From Tsukamurella sp. 8F (lineage in GTDB: Bacteria > Actinomycetota > Actinomycetes > Mycobacteriales > Mycobacteriaceae), in contig NZ_JARFTP010000017.1 of the NCBI RefSeq assembly GCF_029167375.1, forward strand, positions 1-64,000: a stretch of DNA of 64,000 nt. The letters are read 5' to 3'. Below are positions 37,129 through 48,044 of the stretch, in pieces. The position numbers and the translations under genes were made by a program. The number at the start of each line of letters is the position of its first letter. The stretch's first letter is position 1. The notes under the pieces are model-generated. The model saw only the letters and a list, made by a program, of their open reading frames with translations, did no database searches and was not told the origin of the DNA.

Positions 37129-37863
37129 CTAGGTCCCGAGAAGGTGGCGCGTGAAGAAGTCGGCCCCACCGAACGAGATGTGCCGCGGCACGTGGCGGTG
37201 GTCCCCGGCATGGGCGTGCAGCGTCTTCTCCGCGGAACCGAAGGCATCGAACACCTCCAGCCCCGAGGAGCGTGGCAGCTCCGGGTCGTCCCAGGAGAGG
37301 ATGTAGTCCGTGGGGATCGTGATGGACCGCGCCGCGGCGAGCACGGACGGGGACGCCACCGCGCCGCCGAAGACGGCTGCGGTGACCCTGGGATCCGATG
37401 CGACGTAAGGGATCCCGATCATCGCTGCGACGGTCATCCCGAGATAGCCGATCGGCCCGTCGATACCGGGTGTCGCGATCAACTCGTCGACGACGGCGTG
37501 CAGCTCGGGGACCGCGCGCTCGGCGAGAGACGCGTTGAACTCGGCGATGACCGGCACGAGGGACTCTCCCGCCCTCCGGCGGCTCACGAGTTCGGCCACC
37601 CAGCGCTTGTCGGGCTCCGATCTGGCCCGGTCCCCATGGCCGGGGAAGTCGACGGATGCGACCGCGAAGCCGGACGCCGCCAGCCTTCGCGCCCGGCTGA
37701 CGAGGCTCGGGAACCGCTTGTGCAGACCGCCGGGATGGCCGTGCAGGATCAGAGGGAGACCATCGGCGCGCTCGGGCGTCCATAGGACGCCGGGCACACC
37801 ATCGACGGTGAAGTCCCGCTCGACGATGCCGTCGGCGGCGGAGGAGGAGTTTGTGAAATTCAT
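37129..37863 (-). CDS. Alpha/beta-hydrolase-fold protein with Thr at the nucleophile position
   Basis: A 244-residue alpha/beta-hydrolase-like protein: oxyanion loop ILHGHPGGLHKRF, VDFPGHGDRARSEP, and a C-terminal histidine region (HAHAGDHRHVPRH). The expected nucleophile elbow reads GYLGMTVAA, with Thr144 where Ser is usual. Either it is inactive, or uses another residue. ATG 37863 is chosen; the frame is open 16 codons upstream. It is convergent with hsaB and has no KstR-type operator, so membership in the steroid pathway is uncertain. Confidence 0.7.
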   Translation of the reverse strand: MNFTNSSSAADGIVERDFTVDGVPGVLWTPERADGLPLILHGHPGGLHKRFPSLVSRARRLAASGFAVASVDFPGHGDRARSEPDKRWVAELVSRRRAGESLVPVIAEFNASLAERAVPELHAVVDELIATPGIDGPIGYLGMTVAAMIGIPYVASDPRVTAAVFGGAVASPSVLAAARSITIPTDYILSWDDPELPRSSGLEVFDAFGSAEKTLHAHAGDHRHVPRHISFGGADFFTRHLLGT

Positions 37864-37893
37864 GGCGAAAGCCTTTCCGAGAGATGGGTTCTC

Positions 37894-37953
37894 GGGTGCT
37901 CCCGCCGGCATTTCACGCCGTGTCGGATAGCCGCGCTGACGAGGGGAGCACCC
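37894..37953 (-). promoter_or_regulatory. Hairpin overlapping a short upstream ORF
   Basis: Perfect 10-bp inverted repeat (GGGTGCTCCC at 37894-37903 with 37944-37953) within the 182-bp gap upstream of the alpha/beta-hydrolase gene. It overlaps the short frame at 37913-37972. An attenuator-like role is conceivable; it may also be the terminator of the gene at 38046-39029. Confidence 0.35.
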
Positions 37954-37972
37954 ACGATGTCGATGCGTTCAC
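37913..37972 (-). CDS. Possible 19-residue leader peptide
   Basis: A 19-codon frame (VNASTSWVLPSSARLSDTA) starts at a GTG preceded by an unusually good ribosome binding site, GAGGAGGTGA, on the minus strand upstream of the alpha/beta-hydrolase gene. It has no run of one amino acid as in classical attenuators. Coding is unproven. Confidence 0.25.
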   Translation of the reverse strand: MNASTSWVLPSSARLSDTA

Positions 37973-38045
37973 GGGTCTCACCTCCTCGATCCAGTACTGC
38001 GGCCGACGGAAACGATAGGCGCGCCCCGCCCGCGCGGCAACCGGA

Positions 38046-39029
38046 TTAAGCGCCCAGCCGGCCGGCCCGGTCCAGAAAGGCGACGAGATCGCGGGCGGAG
38101 TCCTCCATCGGCCGCGGGTGGTAGCCCAGCTCACGGCGCGCCTTGGAACAGTCGACCAGGGGAGAGGCGAGCAGTGGTCCTAGCGCACCCTTGGACAGGA
38201 TGTCGGAGTCGAAGCGAGCCCCGAGCGGCTCGAGAACCGGCATCGCGGCCTTCAGCGCCTTGAGAGGCAGCCCGACGAGCGGGCCTCGGCGGCCCGCTGC
38301 AACAGCGGCGAGCCGCATGAAGTCGATCAGCGGGCGGTACTCGCCGCCCAGGAGGTAGTTCTCGCCAGTACGCCCCTTCTCCGCCGCGGCAAGCAGCCCC
38401 GTCACGACGTCCCGCACGTCCACGAGGTCGAACCCGGCGCGTCCGATGAACACGGGCACCCGGCCCAGGGCCGCCGAACGGGCGAGCCCGTTGAGCCGGG
38501 AGAGCGGTGTGCCGTGGTCGCAGGGGCCCCAGATCCCCGTCGGGTTGCAGATCACCGCGTCCAGGCCCTCCGCGACAACCTTGTGCAGTTCCTGCTCCCC
38601 GGCCCATTTGGACCGGTCGTACACGGGGATCCCGGGCCGATGGGAGCGTGGCGTCCGTTCGTTCATCACCGACGCGCGGTCCTGGTCGAACGCGTGCACC
38701 GAGCTGAGGTGCACAAGCCGCCGCACGCCTACGTCGTGCGCTGCCCGGGCGACGGTCGCCACTCCGCATGTGTTGAGGTTCCACGCCCTCTCGTCCTCCA
38801 TCCGCAGGGTTATGGCGGCGGCGAGATGGAAGACGACGTCGGCTCCGTCGAGCGCGGAGCGCATCGACGCGCGGTCGAGCACGTCGCCGCACACCCACCG
38901 GACATCGCCCGACGCGGACCCGCGACCGCGGATGCGGTCCACGGCGATGACTTCGTGGCCCTCCGCCACCAGCTGCCCGATCAGATTCCCGCCGACGTAA
39001 CCCGCGGCCCCGGTCACCGCGATCCGCAT
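38046..39029 (-). CDS. NAD-dependent epimerase/dehydratase-family (3beta-HSD-like) protein
   Basis: Extended short-chain dehydrogenase of 327 residues. The cofactor site MRIAVTGAAGYVGGNLIGQL is at the N-terminus, followed by VFHLAAAITL, LVHLSSVHAF and the active-site YDRSKWAGE (YxxxK). This arrangement is shared with 3beta-hydroxysteroid dehydrogenases and nucleotide-sugar enzymes. ATG 39029 is chosen since the fold begins there; the open frame upstream overlaps fadA5. It lies 10 bp after fadA5 on the same strand and is probably cotranscribed, so a hydroxysteroid substrate is likely but not proven. Confidence 0.8.
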   Translation of the reverse strand: MRIAVTGAAGYVGGNLIGQLVAEGHEVIAVDRIRGRGSASGDVRWVCGDVLDRASMRSALDGADVVFHLAAAITLRMEDERAWNLNTCGVATVARAAHDVGVRRLVHLSSVHAFDQDRASVMNERTPRSHRPGIPVYDRSKWAGEQELHKVVAEGLDAVICNPTGIWGPCDHGTPLSRLNGLARSAALGRVPVFIGRAGFDLVDVRDVVTGLLAAAEKGRTGENYLLGGEYRPLIDFMRLAAVAAGRRGPLVGLPLKALKAAMPVLEPLGARFDSDILSKGALGPLLASPLVDCSKARRELGYHPRPMEDSARDLVAFLDRAGRLGA

Positions 39030-39039
39030 CGACACGGCT

Positions 39040-41562
<2,523 letters not shown>

Positions 41563-41567
41563 GCAGC

Positions 41568-42146
41568 TCAGCTCCGATCGGGGGCGAGCTCCCTGCCGAG
41601 GCGTTCCAGATGACGTTCCCATTCCGCCCCGGCGGGAAGGACACCCGGCGCAGCCGCAGCGAGTTGAGCATGGCCCAGGTACACGGACACGGCAGCCACC
41701 GCGCGGCTGCGCGCCGCCTCGTCATCCAGCCCAGCGGCGCGGTACAGCCCCGCCACGTACTCGACACGGCGCTCGGTGACGCGCACGACCGCGGGGCCCA
41801 CGGTGGGGTCTCCGGCGGCAGCCAGGAGCGCGAGCTCGAGCGGATCGCCGATCGCCCCGAACACCACGCCCAGTAGCTCCGCGAGCCGATCGGGCGCTCG
41901 CTGCGCCTTCTCCGCTGCTTCGATCACGGCCTCCGTATGCTCGCGCTCCCACGTCTCGAGCGCACGGTCCAGCAGGTCCCGCCGATCACGGAAGTGCCAG
42001 TAGAAGCTGCCCTTCGTCGCGCCGAGACGCTTGGCGAGCGGCTCGACCGCGGCAGCAGCGAGTCCTCCCTCGGCGATCGCGTCGAGGGCGGCGTGGGTCC
42101 AGTCGGCCGCGCTGAGGCGACGGCGTTCAGGTCTGGTGTCGGGCAT
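41568..42146 (-). CDS. TetR-family transcriptional regulator
   Basis: Regulator of 192 residues with an N-terminal helix-turn-helix (AALDAIAEGGLAAAAVEPLAKRLGATKGSFYWHFRDRRDLLDRAL) and a helical ligand-binding domain. It lacks the KstR recognition helix, so it is not KstR. ATG 42146 is chosen; the open frame upstream crosses the palindromes. It is divergent from the SRPBCC/DUF2867 gene with a nested palindrome between them and very likely controls both. Confidence 0.87.
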   Translation of the reverse strand: MPDTRPERRRLSAADWTHAALDAIAEGGLAAAAVEPLAKRLGATKGSFYWHFRDRRDLLDRALETWEREHTEAVIEAAEKAQRAPDRLAELLGVVFGAIGDPLELALLAAAGDPTVGPAVVRVTERRVEYVAGLYRAAGLDDEAARSRAVAAVSVYLGHAQLAAAAPGVLPAGAEWERHLERLGRELAPDRS

Positions 42147-42148
42147 CG

Positions 42149-42190
42149 CCGTACGGTACCGTATGGCGTACCCGATACGGTACCGTACGG
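42149..42190. promoter_or_regulatory. Nested double palindrome, probable TetR operator
   Basis: Two perfect 12-bp palindromes TACGGTACCGTA (42152-42163 and 42176-42187), spaced 24 bp centre to centre, are embedded in a larger inverted repeat: the 16-base arm CCGTACGGTACCGTAT (42149-42164) pairs with 42175-42190. It fills the 56-bp gap between the divergent TetR and SRPBCC/DUF2867 genes. Confidence 0.8.
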
Positions 42191-42202
42191 ACGGAGCGGA
42201 CG

Positions 42203-43198
42203 ATGTCGCACCCACCGATCAATATCCACGAACGCCGGATCGACGCGCCGCCTAGCGTCCTTGGGCCCCTTCTTGATGGGCTGGGCGGCCCCGACGACAG
42301 GCTGTGGCCATCGCCGGCATGGGTGCCGATGGTCCTGGATCAGCCCCTCGCAGTGGGCGCCGACGGCGGCCACGGGCCGATCCGCTACCGCGTCGTCGAC
42401 TACGAGCCCGGGCGCCGGGTCCGCTTCGAATTCCATTCCACGCCGGGAGTCTCCGGCCATCACGAGTTAGTCGTATCGCCCGACGGCGACGGTTCCCTGG
42501 TACGCCATATCCTCACGGCCCGTTCGCCGTGGCCGCTGGGCCTGATACTCGGCGAGACCCTCATGCATCTGCACGACGCGTGCGTCGAGGACATGCTCGA
42601 CAACGCCGAGCGCGCGGCGACCGGAACGGTCCGGGCTCCATCGCGCTGGTCACCGCGGGTACGCGCGCTGCGAGCTCTCAGCGACCGACCGGCGGCGCGT
42701 GCTGTGCCCGTGCCCGTGCCCGAGAGCGCGATACTCGCCCGCCGCACCATCGACGAGTGGTCGGCGGCAGCGCGACGCGGCCGACTGGTGGATGCGCACG
42801 CCGTCGAACTGCGTCGGGGCATGTCGACCGATCCGCGGGCCTGGGCGAAGGACGCATTCGGCGGCGCGCCGGCGGCGGTCAGGGCTGCGATGGCGCTGCG
42901 CGAGGCGGTGGTCGGCCTGGTCGGGATCGGGCGGGGCTCACCGGGGTCCTTCGCGATACGTGACAGCACCGGCGACGAGGTCCTGCTGGGCGAGGATGCG
43001 AGCCACCTCGACTTCCGCGCATCGGTCCTGGTCGCCGACGGTGCCGTCACGCTCACGACGGTTGCGGTGCCTCACAATCTGCGCGGGCGCCTCTATCTGT
43101 TGCCGGTACGGATCGCTCACCCGATCATCGTCGAGGCGATACTGCGTGCAACGTGGCGGCGCATGCAGGTCGACGTGGAGGCACTCGCCCCGACATGA
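42203..43198 (+). CDS. SRPBCC plus DUF2867 two-domain protein
   Basis: A 331-residue protein of unknown function. The first 145 or so residues look like a START/SRPBCC lipid-binding fold (HERRIDAPPSVLGPLLDGL, GGHGPIRYRVVDYEPGRRVRFEF). The last 140 resemble DUF2867 (MALREAVVGLVGIG, FRASVLVADGAVTLTTVAVPHNLRGRLYLLPVRIAHPIIV). Such proteins may bind hydrophobic ligands. It is divergent from, and probably controlled by, the TetR regulator, and has no KstR-type site. Its stop is 1 bp from the end of the convergent ltp3 gene. Confidence 0.75.
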   Translation: MSHPPINIHERRIDAPPSVLGPLLDGLGGPDDRLWPSPAWVPMVLDQPLAVGADGGHGPIRYRVVDYEPGRRVRFEFHSTPGVSGHHELVVSPDGDGSLVRHILTARSPWPLGLILGETLMHLHDACVEDMLDNAERAATGTVRAPSRWSPRVRALRALSDRPAARAVPVPVPESAILARRTIDEWSAAARRGRLVDAHAVELRRGMSTDPRAWAKDAFGGAPAAVRAAMALREAVVGLVGIGRGSPGSFAIRDSTGDEVLLGEDASHLDFRASVLVADGAVTLTTVAVPHNLRGRLYLLPVRIAHPIIVEAILRATWRRMQVDVEALAPT

Positions 43199-43199
43199 C

Positions 43200-44363
43200 T
43201 CACCCGGGCTTGTCCGACGAGACCACCCACATCGAGAAGTACTGCGAACCACCGCCGTACGCGTGACCGAGCGCCTTGCGGGCACCGTCTACCTGGTACG
43301 CGCCGGCGCGGCACATGACCTGCTTGGCGGCCTCGGCGAAGCGCAGCATCCCAGACGCACCGATCGGGTTCGACGACAGCACGCCACCCGACGGATTCAC
43401 AGGTAGCCTGCCGCCGGGCCCGGTCTCGCCGGCCGCGGTGAGCTTCCAGCCCTCGTTCTGTTCCGCGAAACCGAGATTCTCGAGCCACATGGGCTCGAAC
43501 CACGAGAAGGGAACGTAGATCTCGGCGACGTCGATCTCGTCGATGGGACTGCGGATCCCAGCCGCCGACCACAGTGCTGCGGCCGCGTCGCGCCCGGCTC
43601 TGGGGCTTACATGGTCGCGACCGGCGAACGTGGTCGGCTCGGTACGCATCGCGGTGGCGTGGATCCATCCCACCGGGCCGTCTGCGCTATCGGCAGCAGC
43701 CTCGTCTCCGATCACCAGAGCGCACGCACCGTCGGAGGACGGGCAGGTCTCGTCGAAACGGATGGGGTCCCAGAGCATCTGGGATGCCTGGACCGACTCG
43801 AGAGTGATATCCGGCTGCCGCAGGTGCGCGTACGGATTGCGCGCGCCGCCCAGTCGATCCTTCACCGCGACCACGGCTCCGATGTGATCCGGTGCGCCGG
43901 ATCTGCGAATGTACGAACGCACGTGCGGCGCGAAGTAGCCGCCCGCGCCGGCCCCGACGGGGACCGTGAACGGGATGCCGATCGACAACGCCCACATGGC
44001 GTTCGACTCCGACTGCTTCTCCCATGCCAGTGTCAGCACGCGCCGATGCACCCCGGACTGCACGAGCGATGCGGCGACGATCGCCGTCGATCCGCCGACC
44101 GAGCCCGCGGTGTGCACGCGCATGAGGGGCTTCCCGACAGCACCGAGCGCGTCCGCAAGGAACAGCTCGGGCATCATCACGCCCTCGAACAGGTCGGGTG
44201 CCTTCCCGACGACGATCGCGTCGACGTCGTCGAGCGTCACCTGCGCGTCGGCGAGCGCCCGGTCGACCGCCTCCCGCAGCATGCCGGCCATCGACACGTC
44301 ATGCCGCTTACTGCGATGGTGGGTCTGCCCGGTGCCCAGCACCGCGGCCCGTGCCCGGCTCAT
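43200..44363 (-). CDS. ltp3: Thiolase-fold lipid-transfer protein Ltp3
   Basis: Thiolase-superfamily protein of 387 residues, matching mycobacterial Ltp3 (Rv3523) in size and neighbours. Features are AAVLGTGQTHHRSKRHDVSM, VHTAGSVGGSTAIVAASLVQSG, RFDETCPSSDGACALVIGD and the C-terminal NPSGGVLSSNPIGASGMLRFAEA. It lacks the full thiolase Cys/His set and is expected to act as an aldolase (retro-aldol C-C cleavage) with the DUF35 partner. The ATG overlaps the ltp4 stop; the long upstream frame is a shadow of ltp4. Confidence 0.86.
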   Translation of the reverse strand: MSRARAAVLGTGQTHHRSKRHDVSMAGMLREAVDRALADAQVTLDDVDAIVVGKAPDLFEGVMMPELFLADALGAVGKPLMRVHTAGSVGGSTAIVAASLVQSGVHRRVLTLAWEKQSESNAMWALSIGIPFTVPVGAGAGGYFAPHVRSYIRRSGAPDHIGAVVAVKDRLGGARNPYAHLRQPDITLESVQASQMLWDPIRFDETCPSSDGACALVIGDEAAADSADGPVGWIHATAMRTEPTTFAGRDHVSPRAGRDAAAALWSAAGIRSPIDEIDVAEIYVPFSWFEPMWLENLGFAEQNEGWKLTAAGETGPGGRLPVNPSGGVLSSNPIGASGMLRFAEAAKQVMCRAGAYQVDGARKALGHAYGGGSQYFSMWVVSSDKPG

Positions 44364-45436
44364 ACCTCCACCTCCATCGATGCCACCAGATTCTGTTGCA
44401 GGAGAGGGCCGCTCGCGGCATGCGCGAGCACTCGATCCGCCTGTCCCGAGAAGATGCGCCTCGCCGCTTCGCCGATCCGGTTCAGCCCACCTGCGAACAT
44501 CGGATTGCCTGCCAGTGGACCACCCGATGGATTGACGACCACACCCGAGCCGAGTCCCAGCGCCTCTGCGAGGATGATCTCCTGGTGCGTGAACGGAGCG
44601 TGCAGCTCGGCGACCTGGAATGCCCCGATATGGCCTAGCGCTCGACCTGCGGCCTCGGTCGAGGGCGATCTGGTCAGATCGCGTGCGCCGAGTGCGCCGG
44701 ACTCGATCCGATGCTCGATCCCGGTGATCCACGCCGGTCTCTCGGCGAATTCCCGAGCCCGCTCGGCGGATGCGAGCACGATCACGGACGCGCCGTCCGT
44801 GATGGGCGCGATGTCGTGAGCGCGGAGCGGATCGGCGACGGGCTCGGTTGCGAGCAGGGCCTCGACGTCGACCGGCCCCGAACGCGCCTGTGCGGTCGGA
44901 TCCTCCTGTGCTGCTGCACGACTGCGCGCCGCGACCTCTGCCATATCGCGCTCGGTCCAGCGCCCCGCCTCGAGGCCGAGGCGGGCCTGCAGGCCCGCGA
45001 CGCTGACGGAGTCCGGCCACAGCGGGGCGACGCTGTACGGGTCGTGCTGAAGCGCAAGGACACGACGTAGCTGCCCCGCGGACGACTTACCGAAGCCGTA
45101 TACGAGCGCCGTCCGGACCTGGCCGGTAAGGATCTTCACCCACGCCTCGTACAGCGCCCAGGCGGCGTCCATCTCGACGTGCGACTCGTTGATCGGCGGC
45201 CAAGCGCCTATCGCGTCGACCGCGGAGATGAAGGAGAACGCACGGCCGGCCAGATAGTCGGACGAGCCGGAGCACCAGAAGTCGATGTCCGCCTTGGTGG
45301 CTCCCGTCGCGTCGTACACCTCGCGCAGCAACGGCACGAGCATCTCCGTGCCGTTCGTCGTCGTGTCGGCCACAGGCACGTGAGGGGTACGGGCGAACGC
45401 GACGACCGCGACTCCCGAGCCGGGTGGGATGCTCAC
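44360..45436 (-). CDS. ltp4: Thiolase-fold lipid-transfer protein Ltp4
   Basis: Second thiolase-like subunit, 358 residues, corresponding to mycobacterial Ltp4 (Rv3522, 354 residues). Visible are VAVVAFARTPHVP, FWCSGSSDYLAGRAFSFISAVDA, APITDGASVIVLASAERA and VNPSGGPLAGNPMFAGGLNRIGEA. The GTG overlaps the stop of the DUF35 gene (GTGA) and the stop overlaps the ltp3 start, so DUF35, Ltp4 and Ltp3 are made together and may form one complex that cleaves or transfers a steroid-CoA side chain. The exact step is not settled for the family. Confidence 0.86.
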   Translation of the reverse strand: MSIPPGSGVAVVAFARTPHVPVADTTTNGTEMLVPLLREVYDATGATKADIDFWCSGSSDYLAGRAFSFISAVDAIGAWPPINESHVEMDAAWALYEAWVKILTGQVRTALVYGFGKSSAGQLRRVLALQHDPYSVAPLWPDSVSVAGLQARLGLEAGRWTERDMAEVAARSRAAAQEDPTAQARSGPVDVEALLATEPVADPLRAHDIAPITDGASVIVLASAERAREFAERPAWITGIEHRIESGALGARDLTRSPSTEAAGRALGHIGAFQVAELHAPFTHQEIILAEALGLGSGVVVNPSGGPLAGNPMFAGGLNRIGEAARRIFSGQADRVLAHAASGPLLQQNLVASMEVEV

Positions 45437-46392
45437 AGATGCCTCCGAAAGGTGTCGTACTCGGCATCGGCCTCGCCGGTGGGTTCGAAGTGACTGATAT
45501 TGGCGGGCGTCGGCCCCCATTCGTCGCGCGGCCGCCACGCCGCGCGAACTCGCATGCCCATGCGGACCTGATCGGCGGCGCAGCCCAGAACCAGATGCAG
45601 GAAGGGGATATCCGCGCCGTCGAGCAGGATGTATGCGCCCACGTACGGGGGCTTGATCCGCTGCCCGAGGAACGGCACGTTGACGATGCAGAAGGTCGTG
45701 ACGATGCCCGTGTCCGGCAGCTCGACCTCGGTAGTGGTGGGCACGCCGTCCGTGGGGCATGCGCTCCGCGGAGGTACGTAGACCTGGTCGCAGACCGGGC
45801 ACCGCTGGCCGATCAGCCGACCCTCCGCGAGGGCATGAAGGTAGCGACTCTCCTCCCGCGACGCGGTGTGCGTGAGGTGGACGTCGACGGGCGCGGTGAG
45901 CATCGCGATCGCCTCGGGAAGGTCCGCGCCCGAGGACGGCTCACCCTCTCCCTCTCCCGGTTCGAAGCACGCGACGTCCGTGATCGCGCCGACGGGGGAG
46001 TCCACCCACCGTGCCCGCACCCGCATACCTGTCCGCATCGCGTCGCGAGGAGCGTCGACAGCGTGCAGTAGGGGCGTGTCGGCACCGTCCAGCCGGATCA
46101 GAGCCCAGGAGAACGGGCTGTCGAAAGGTTGCCCGCGGACGGGCTCCGCGCACCACGACCAGCTCACCACGGTGCCGGTGGTCGCCACTTCGACGAGCTC
46201 GCCGAGCGGCGCCGCGGTCACAGGGTCGTACTCGGGTGGCGGCACATGCACCCTGCCGTCGCTGCCCCGGGCCCCGATGATGCGGCGCTGCGCCAGCGCC
46301 CCTGCGAAGCGCCCGAGGACCGGGCCCAGCGAGCGGGTGTAGTCGAAGGAGATGTCGAGCGGCGCTGCCAGCGTCGCGAATTCAGCGCTCAC
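45433..46392 (-). CDS. Double DUF35 (OB-fold) protein
   Basis: Protein of 319 residues built of two tandem DUF35 units; it corresponds to mycobacterial Rv3521. The first unit (about 20-145) has lost its zinc cysteines. The second (about 180-305) keeps a rubredoxin-like pair, QRCPVCDQVYVPPRSACP, followed by the OB-fold TFCIVNVPFLGQRIKPPYVGAYILLDG. DUF35 proteins are partners of thiolase-like aldolases, here Ltp4 and Ltp3, encoded just downstream with overlapping ends. First gene of its operon, next to a KstR-type operator. Confidence 0.88.
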   Translation of the reverse strand: MSAEFATLAAPLDISFDYTRSLGPVLGRFAGALAQRRIIGARGSDGRVHVPPPEYDPVTAAPLGELVEVATTGTVVSWSWCAEPVRGQPFDSPFSWALIRLDGADTPLLHAVDAPRDAMRTGMRVRARWVDSPVGAITDVACFEPGEGEGEPSSGADLPEAIAMLTAPVDVHLTHTASREESRYLHALAEGRLIGQRCPVCDQVYVPPRSACPTDGVPTTTEVELPDTGIVTTFCIVNVPFLGQRIKPPYVGAYILLDGADIPFLHLVLGCAADQVRMGMRVRAAWRPRDEWGPTPANISHFEPTGEADAEYDTFRRHL

Positions 46393-46400
46393 ATCGCTAG

Positions 46401-46414
46401 TGGAACACGTTCTT
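46401..46414. promoter_or_regulatory. KstR-type operator between the DUF35 and FadD genes
   Basis: TGGAACACGTTCTT differs from TNNAACNNGTTNNA only at the last base. It lies 8 bp before the DUF35 gene start and 73 bp before the acyl-CoA ligase gene. Confidence 0.65.
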
Positions 46415-46487
46415 GTTTTCTCCGCAAGAAGTGTCTCCGAGGGCTTATGGTCGTAGCCGACGAAACGTTCTGCGAAAAGGGAGACGC

Positions 46488-48041
46488 ATGTCCGATACCG
46501 CGCTACACCGCGATCCGCTCCCGGTCGAGATCCTGATCCGCTCGCTCGACGTCTACGCCGAACGGACGGCGCTCACGCTGGCCGGCGACGATACCGTCAC
46601 CTATGCGGACATGCGCGACGCGATCAGTCGGTACGCCCAGGTGTATCTGTCGCGGGGCATCGGCGTCGGCAGCCCGGTAGCCATCCTCTCCGCGAATCGC
46701 CCCGAGGTGCTGTACGCGCAGGGCGCCAACCTGGTGACGGGCGTGCGCTTCGCCGCGCTGCATCCGCGGGGCTCGCTCGACGATCACGTGTACGTCCTCG
46801 AGGACGCGGGGATCGAGACGCTCGTCTTCGATCCCGACGCGTACGAGGAACATGCCGCCACGCTCGCCGCGCGCGTCCCGGGTCTCAGGAACCTGTTCGC
46901 GTTCGGCCCCACTGGCTGCGGCACCGACCTGGCAGCTGCGGCCGCGGAGTTCGCACCCCGGCCACTCAGTGCGCCGGCCGTCGCCGAAGGTGCCACATCG
47001 AGTCTCGCCTACACGGGCGGCACGACCGGCAGATCCAAGGGCGTGATGATGGGCTACACGGGAAGCGCCGCGTTGTTGCGGATCCAGCGCGCCGAATGGG
47101 AGTGGCCGGACGACACGCGGTTCCTCGCGTGCGCCCCGCTCAGTCACGCCGGTGGCGCGTTCTGGAACCCGATCAGCATGCAGGGCGGTTCCATGGTCGT
47201 GCTGCCTGGATTCCACCCCGAGCGTGTGCTGGAGGCGATCGAGAAGTACCGCATAACGGCGACGATGCTGGTCCCTACCATGCTCTACGCGCTCCTCGAC
47301 CATCCCCGCATCGATGAGTACGACCTCTCCAGCCTCGAGACCGTCTACTACGGTGCCTCGGCGATCTCGCCCACGCGACTCACGGAGGCGATCGAGCGGT
47401 TCGGCCCGGTCTTCTTCCAGTTCTACGGGCAGGCCGAGTGCCCCATGACGATCTCCGTGCTCCGTAAGCGCGACCACGACCTCGCATGCCCCGAGCGACT
47501 CACCAGCTGCGGTCGGCCGGTGCCGTGGTTGCACGTCGCGCTACTGGACGACGACTGCCGACCCGCCGCCATCGGGGAGCCGGGGGAGATCTGCGTGCGC
47601 GGATCGCTCGTGATGCAGGGCTACCTGAACAAGCCGGAACAGACCGAAGATGCGCTGCGCGGCGGCTGGCTGCACACCGGCGACGTCGGCCGCTTCGACG
47701 ACGAGGGCTACCTCTACATCGTCGACCGCAAGAAGGACATGGTGGTCACAGGCGGCTTCAACGTCTTCCCACGAGAGGTCGAAGACGTCCTCTCCGCGCA
47801 CCCCGCGGTCGCCGCGGCAGCGGTGATCGGCGTGCCCGACGAGCGCTGGGGTGAGGCGGTCAAGGCCGTCGTCGTGCTCCGCGCCGGCCACACCGCCGGC
47901 GCCGAGGAGCTGATCGCGCTGGTGCGCGAACGCAAGGGCTCGGTCCACGCCCCCAAGTCGGTCGAATTCGCCGACGCCATCCCCGTCAGCCCCCTCGGCA
48001 AGCCCGACAAGAAGGCGCTCCGGGACCTGTACCCGAACTGA
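46488..48041 (+). CDS. Acyl-CoA ligase (FadD-type, ANL superfamily)
   Basis: AMP-forming ligase that joins a carboxylic acid to CoA. The 517-residue protein shows the P-loop LAYTGGTTGRSKGVMMGY, the A5-type FFQFYGQAECPMT, GGWLHTGDVGRFDDEGYLYIVDRKKDMVVTGGFNVFP and the catalytic lysine near the C-terminus (SPLGKPDKKAL). Its place inside the steroid cluster, opposite the DUF35-ltp4-ltp3 operon, suggests a steroid acid substrate. It does not match FadD17 or FadD19, both present elsewhere in the window, so I assign no symbol. ATG 46488 is the first start after the operator. Confidence 0.88.
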   Translation: MSDTALHRDPLPVEILIRSLDVYAERTALTLAGDDTVTYADMRDAISRYAQVYLSRGIGVGSPVAILSANRPEVLYAQGANLVTGVRFAALHPRGSLDDHVYVLEDAGIETLVFDPDAYEEHAATLAARVPGLRNLFAFGPTGCGTDLAAAAAEFAPRPLSAPAVAEGATSSLAYTGGTTGRSKGVMMGYTGSAALLRIQRAEWEWPDDTRFLACAPLSHAGGAFWNPISMQGGSMVVLPGFHPERVLEAIEKYRITATMLVPTMLYALLDHPRIDEYDLSSLETVYYGASAISPTRLTEAIERFGPVFFQFYGQAECPMTISVLRKRDHDLACPERLTSCGRPVPWLHVALLDDDCRPAAIGEPGEICVRGSLVMQGYLNKPEQTEDALRGGWLHTGDVGRFDDEGYLYIVDRKKDMVVTGGFNVFPREVEDVLSAHPAVAAAAVIGVPDERWGEAVKAVVVLRAGHTAGAEELIALVRERKGSVHAPKSVEFADAIPVSPLGKPDKKALRDLYPN

Positions 48042-48044
48042 GAG

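Noticed and set aside
41568..42146. TetR-family gene inside the steroid cluster as candidate kstR
   Set aside because: Its recognition helix does not resemble KstR, and its own promoter carries TACGGTACCGTA palindromes instead of the KstR-type site.
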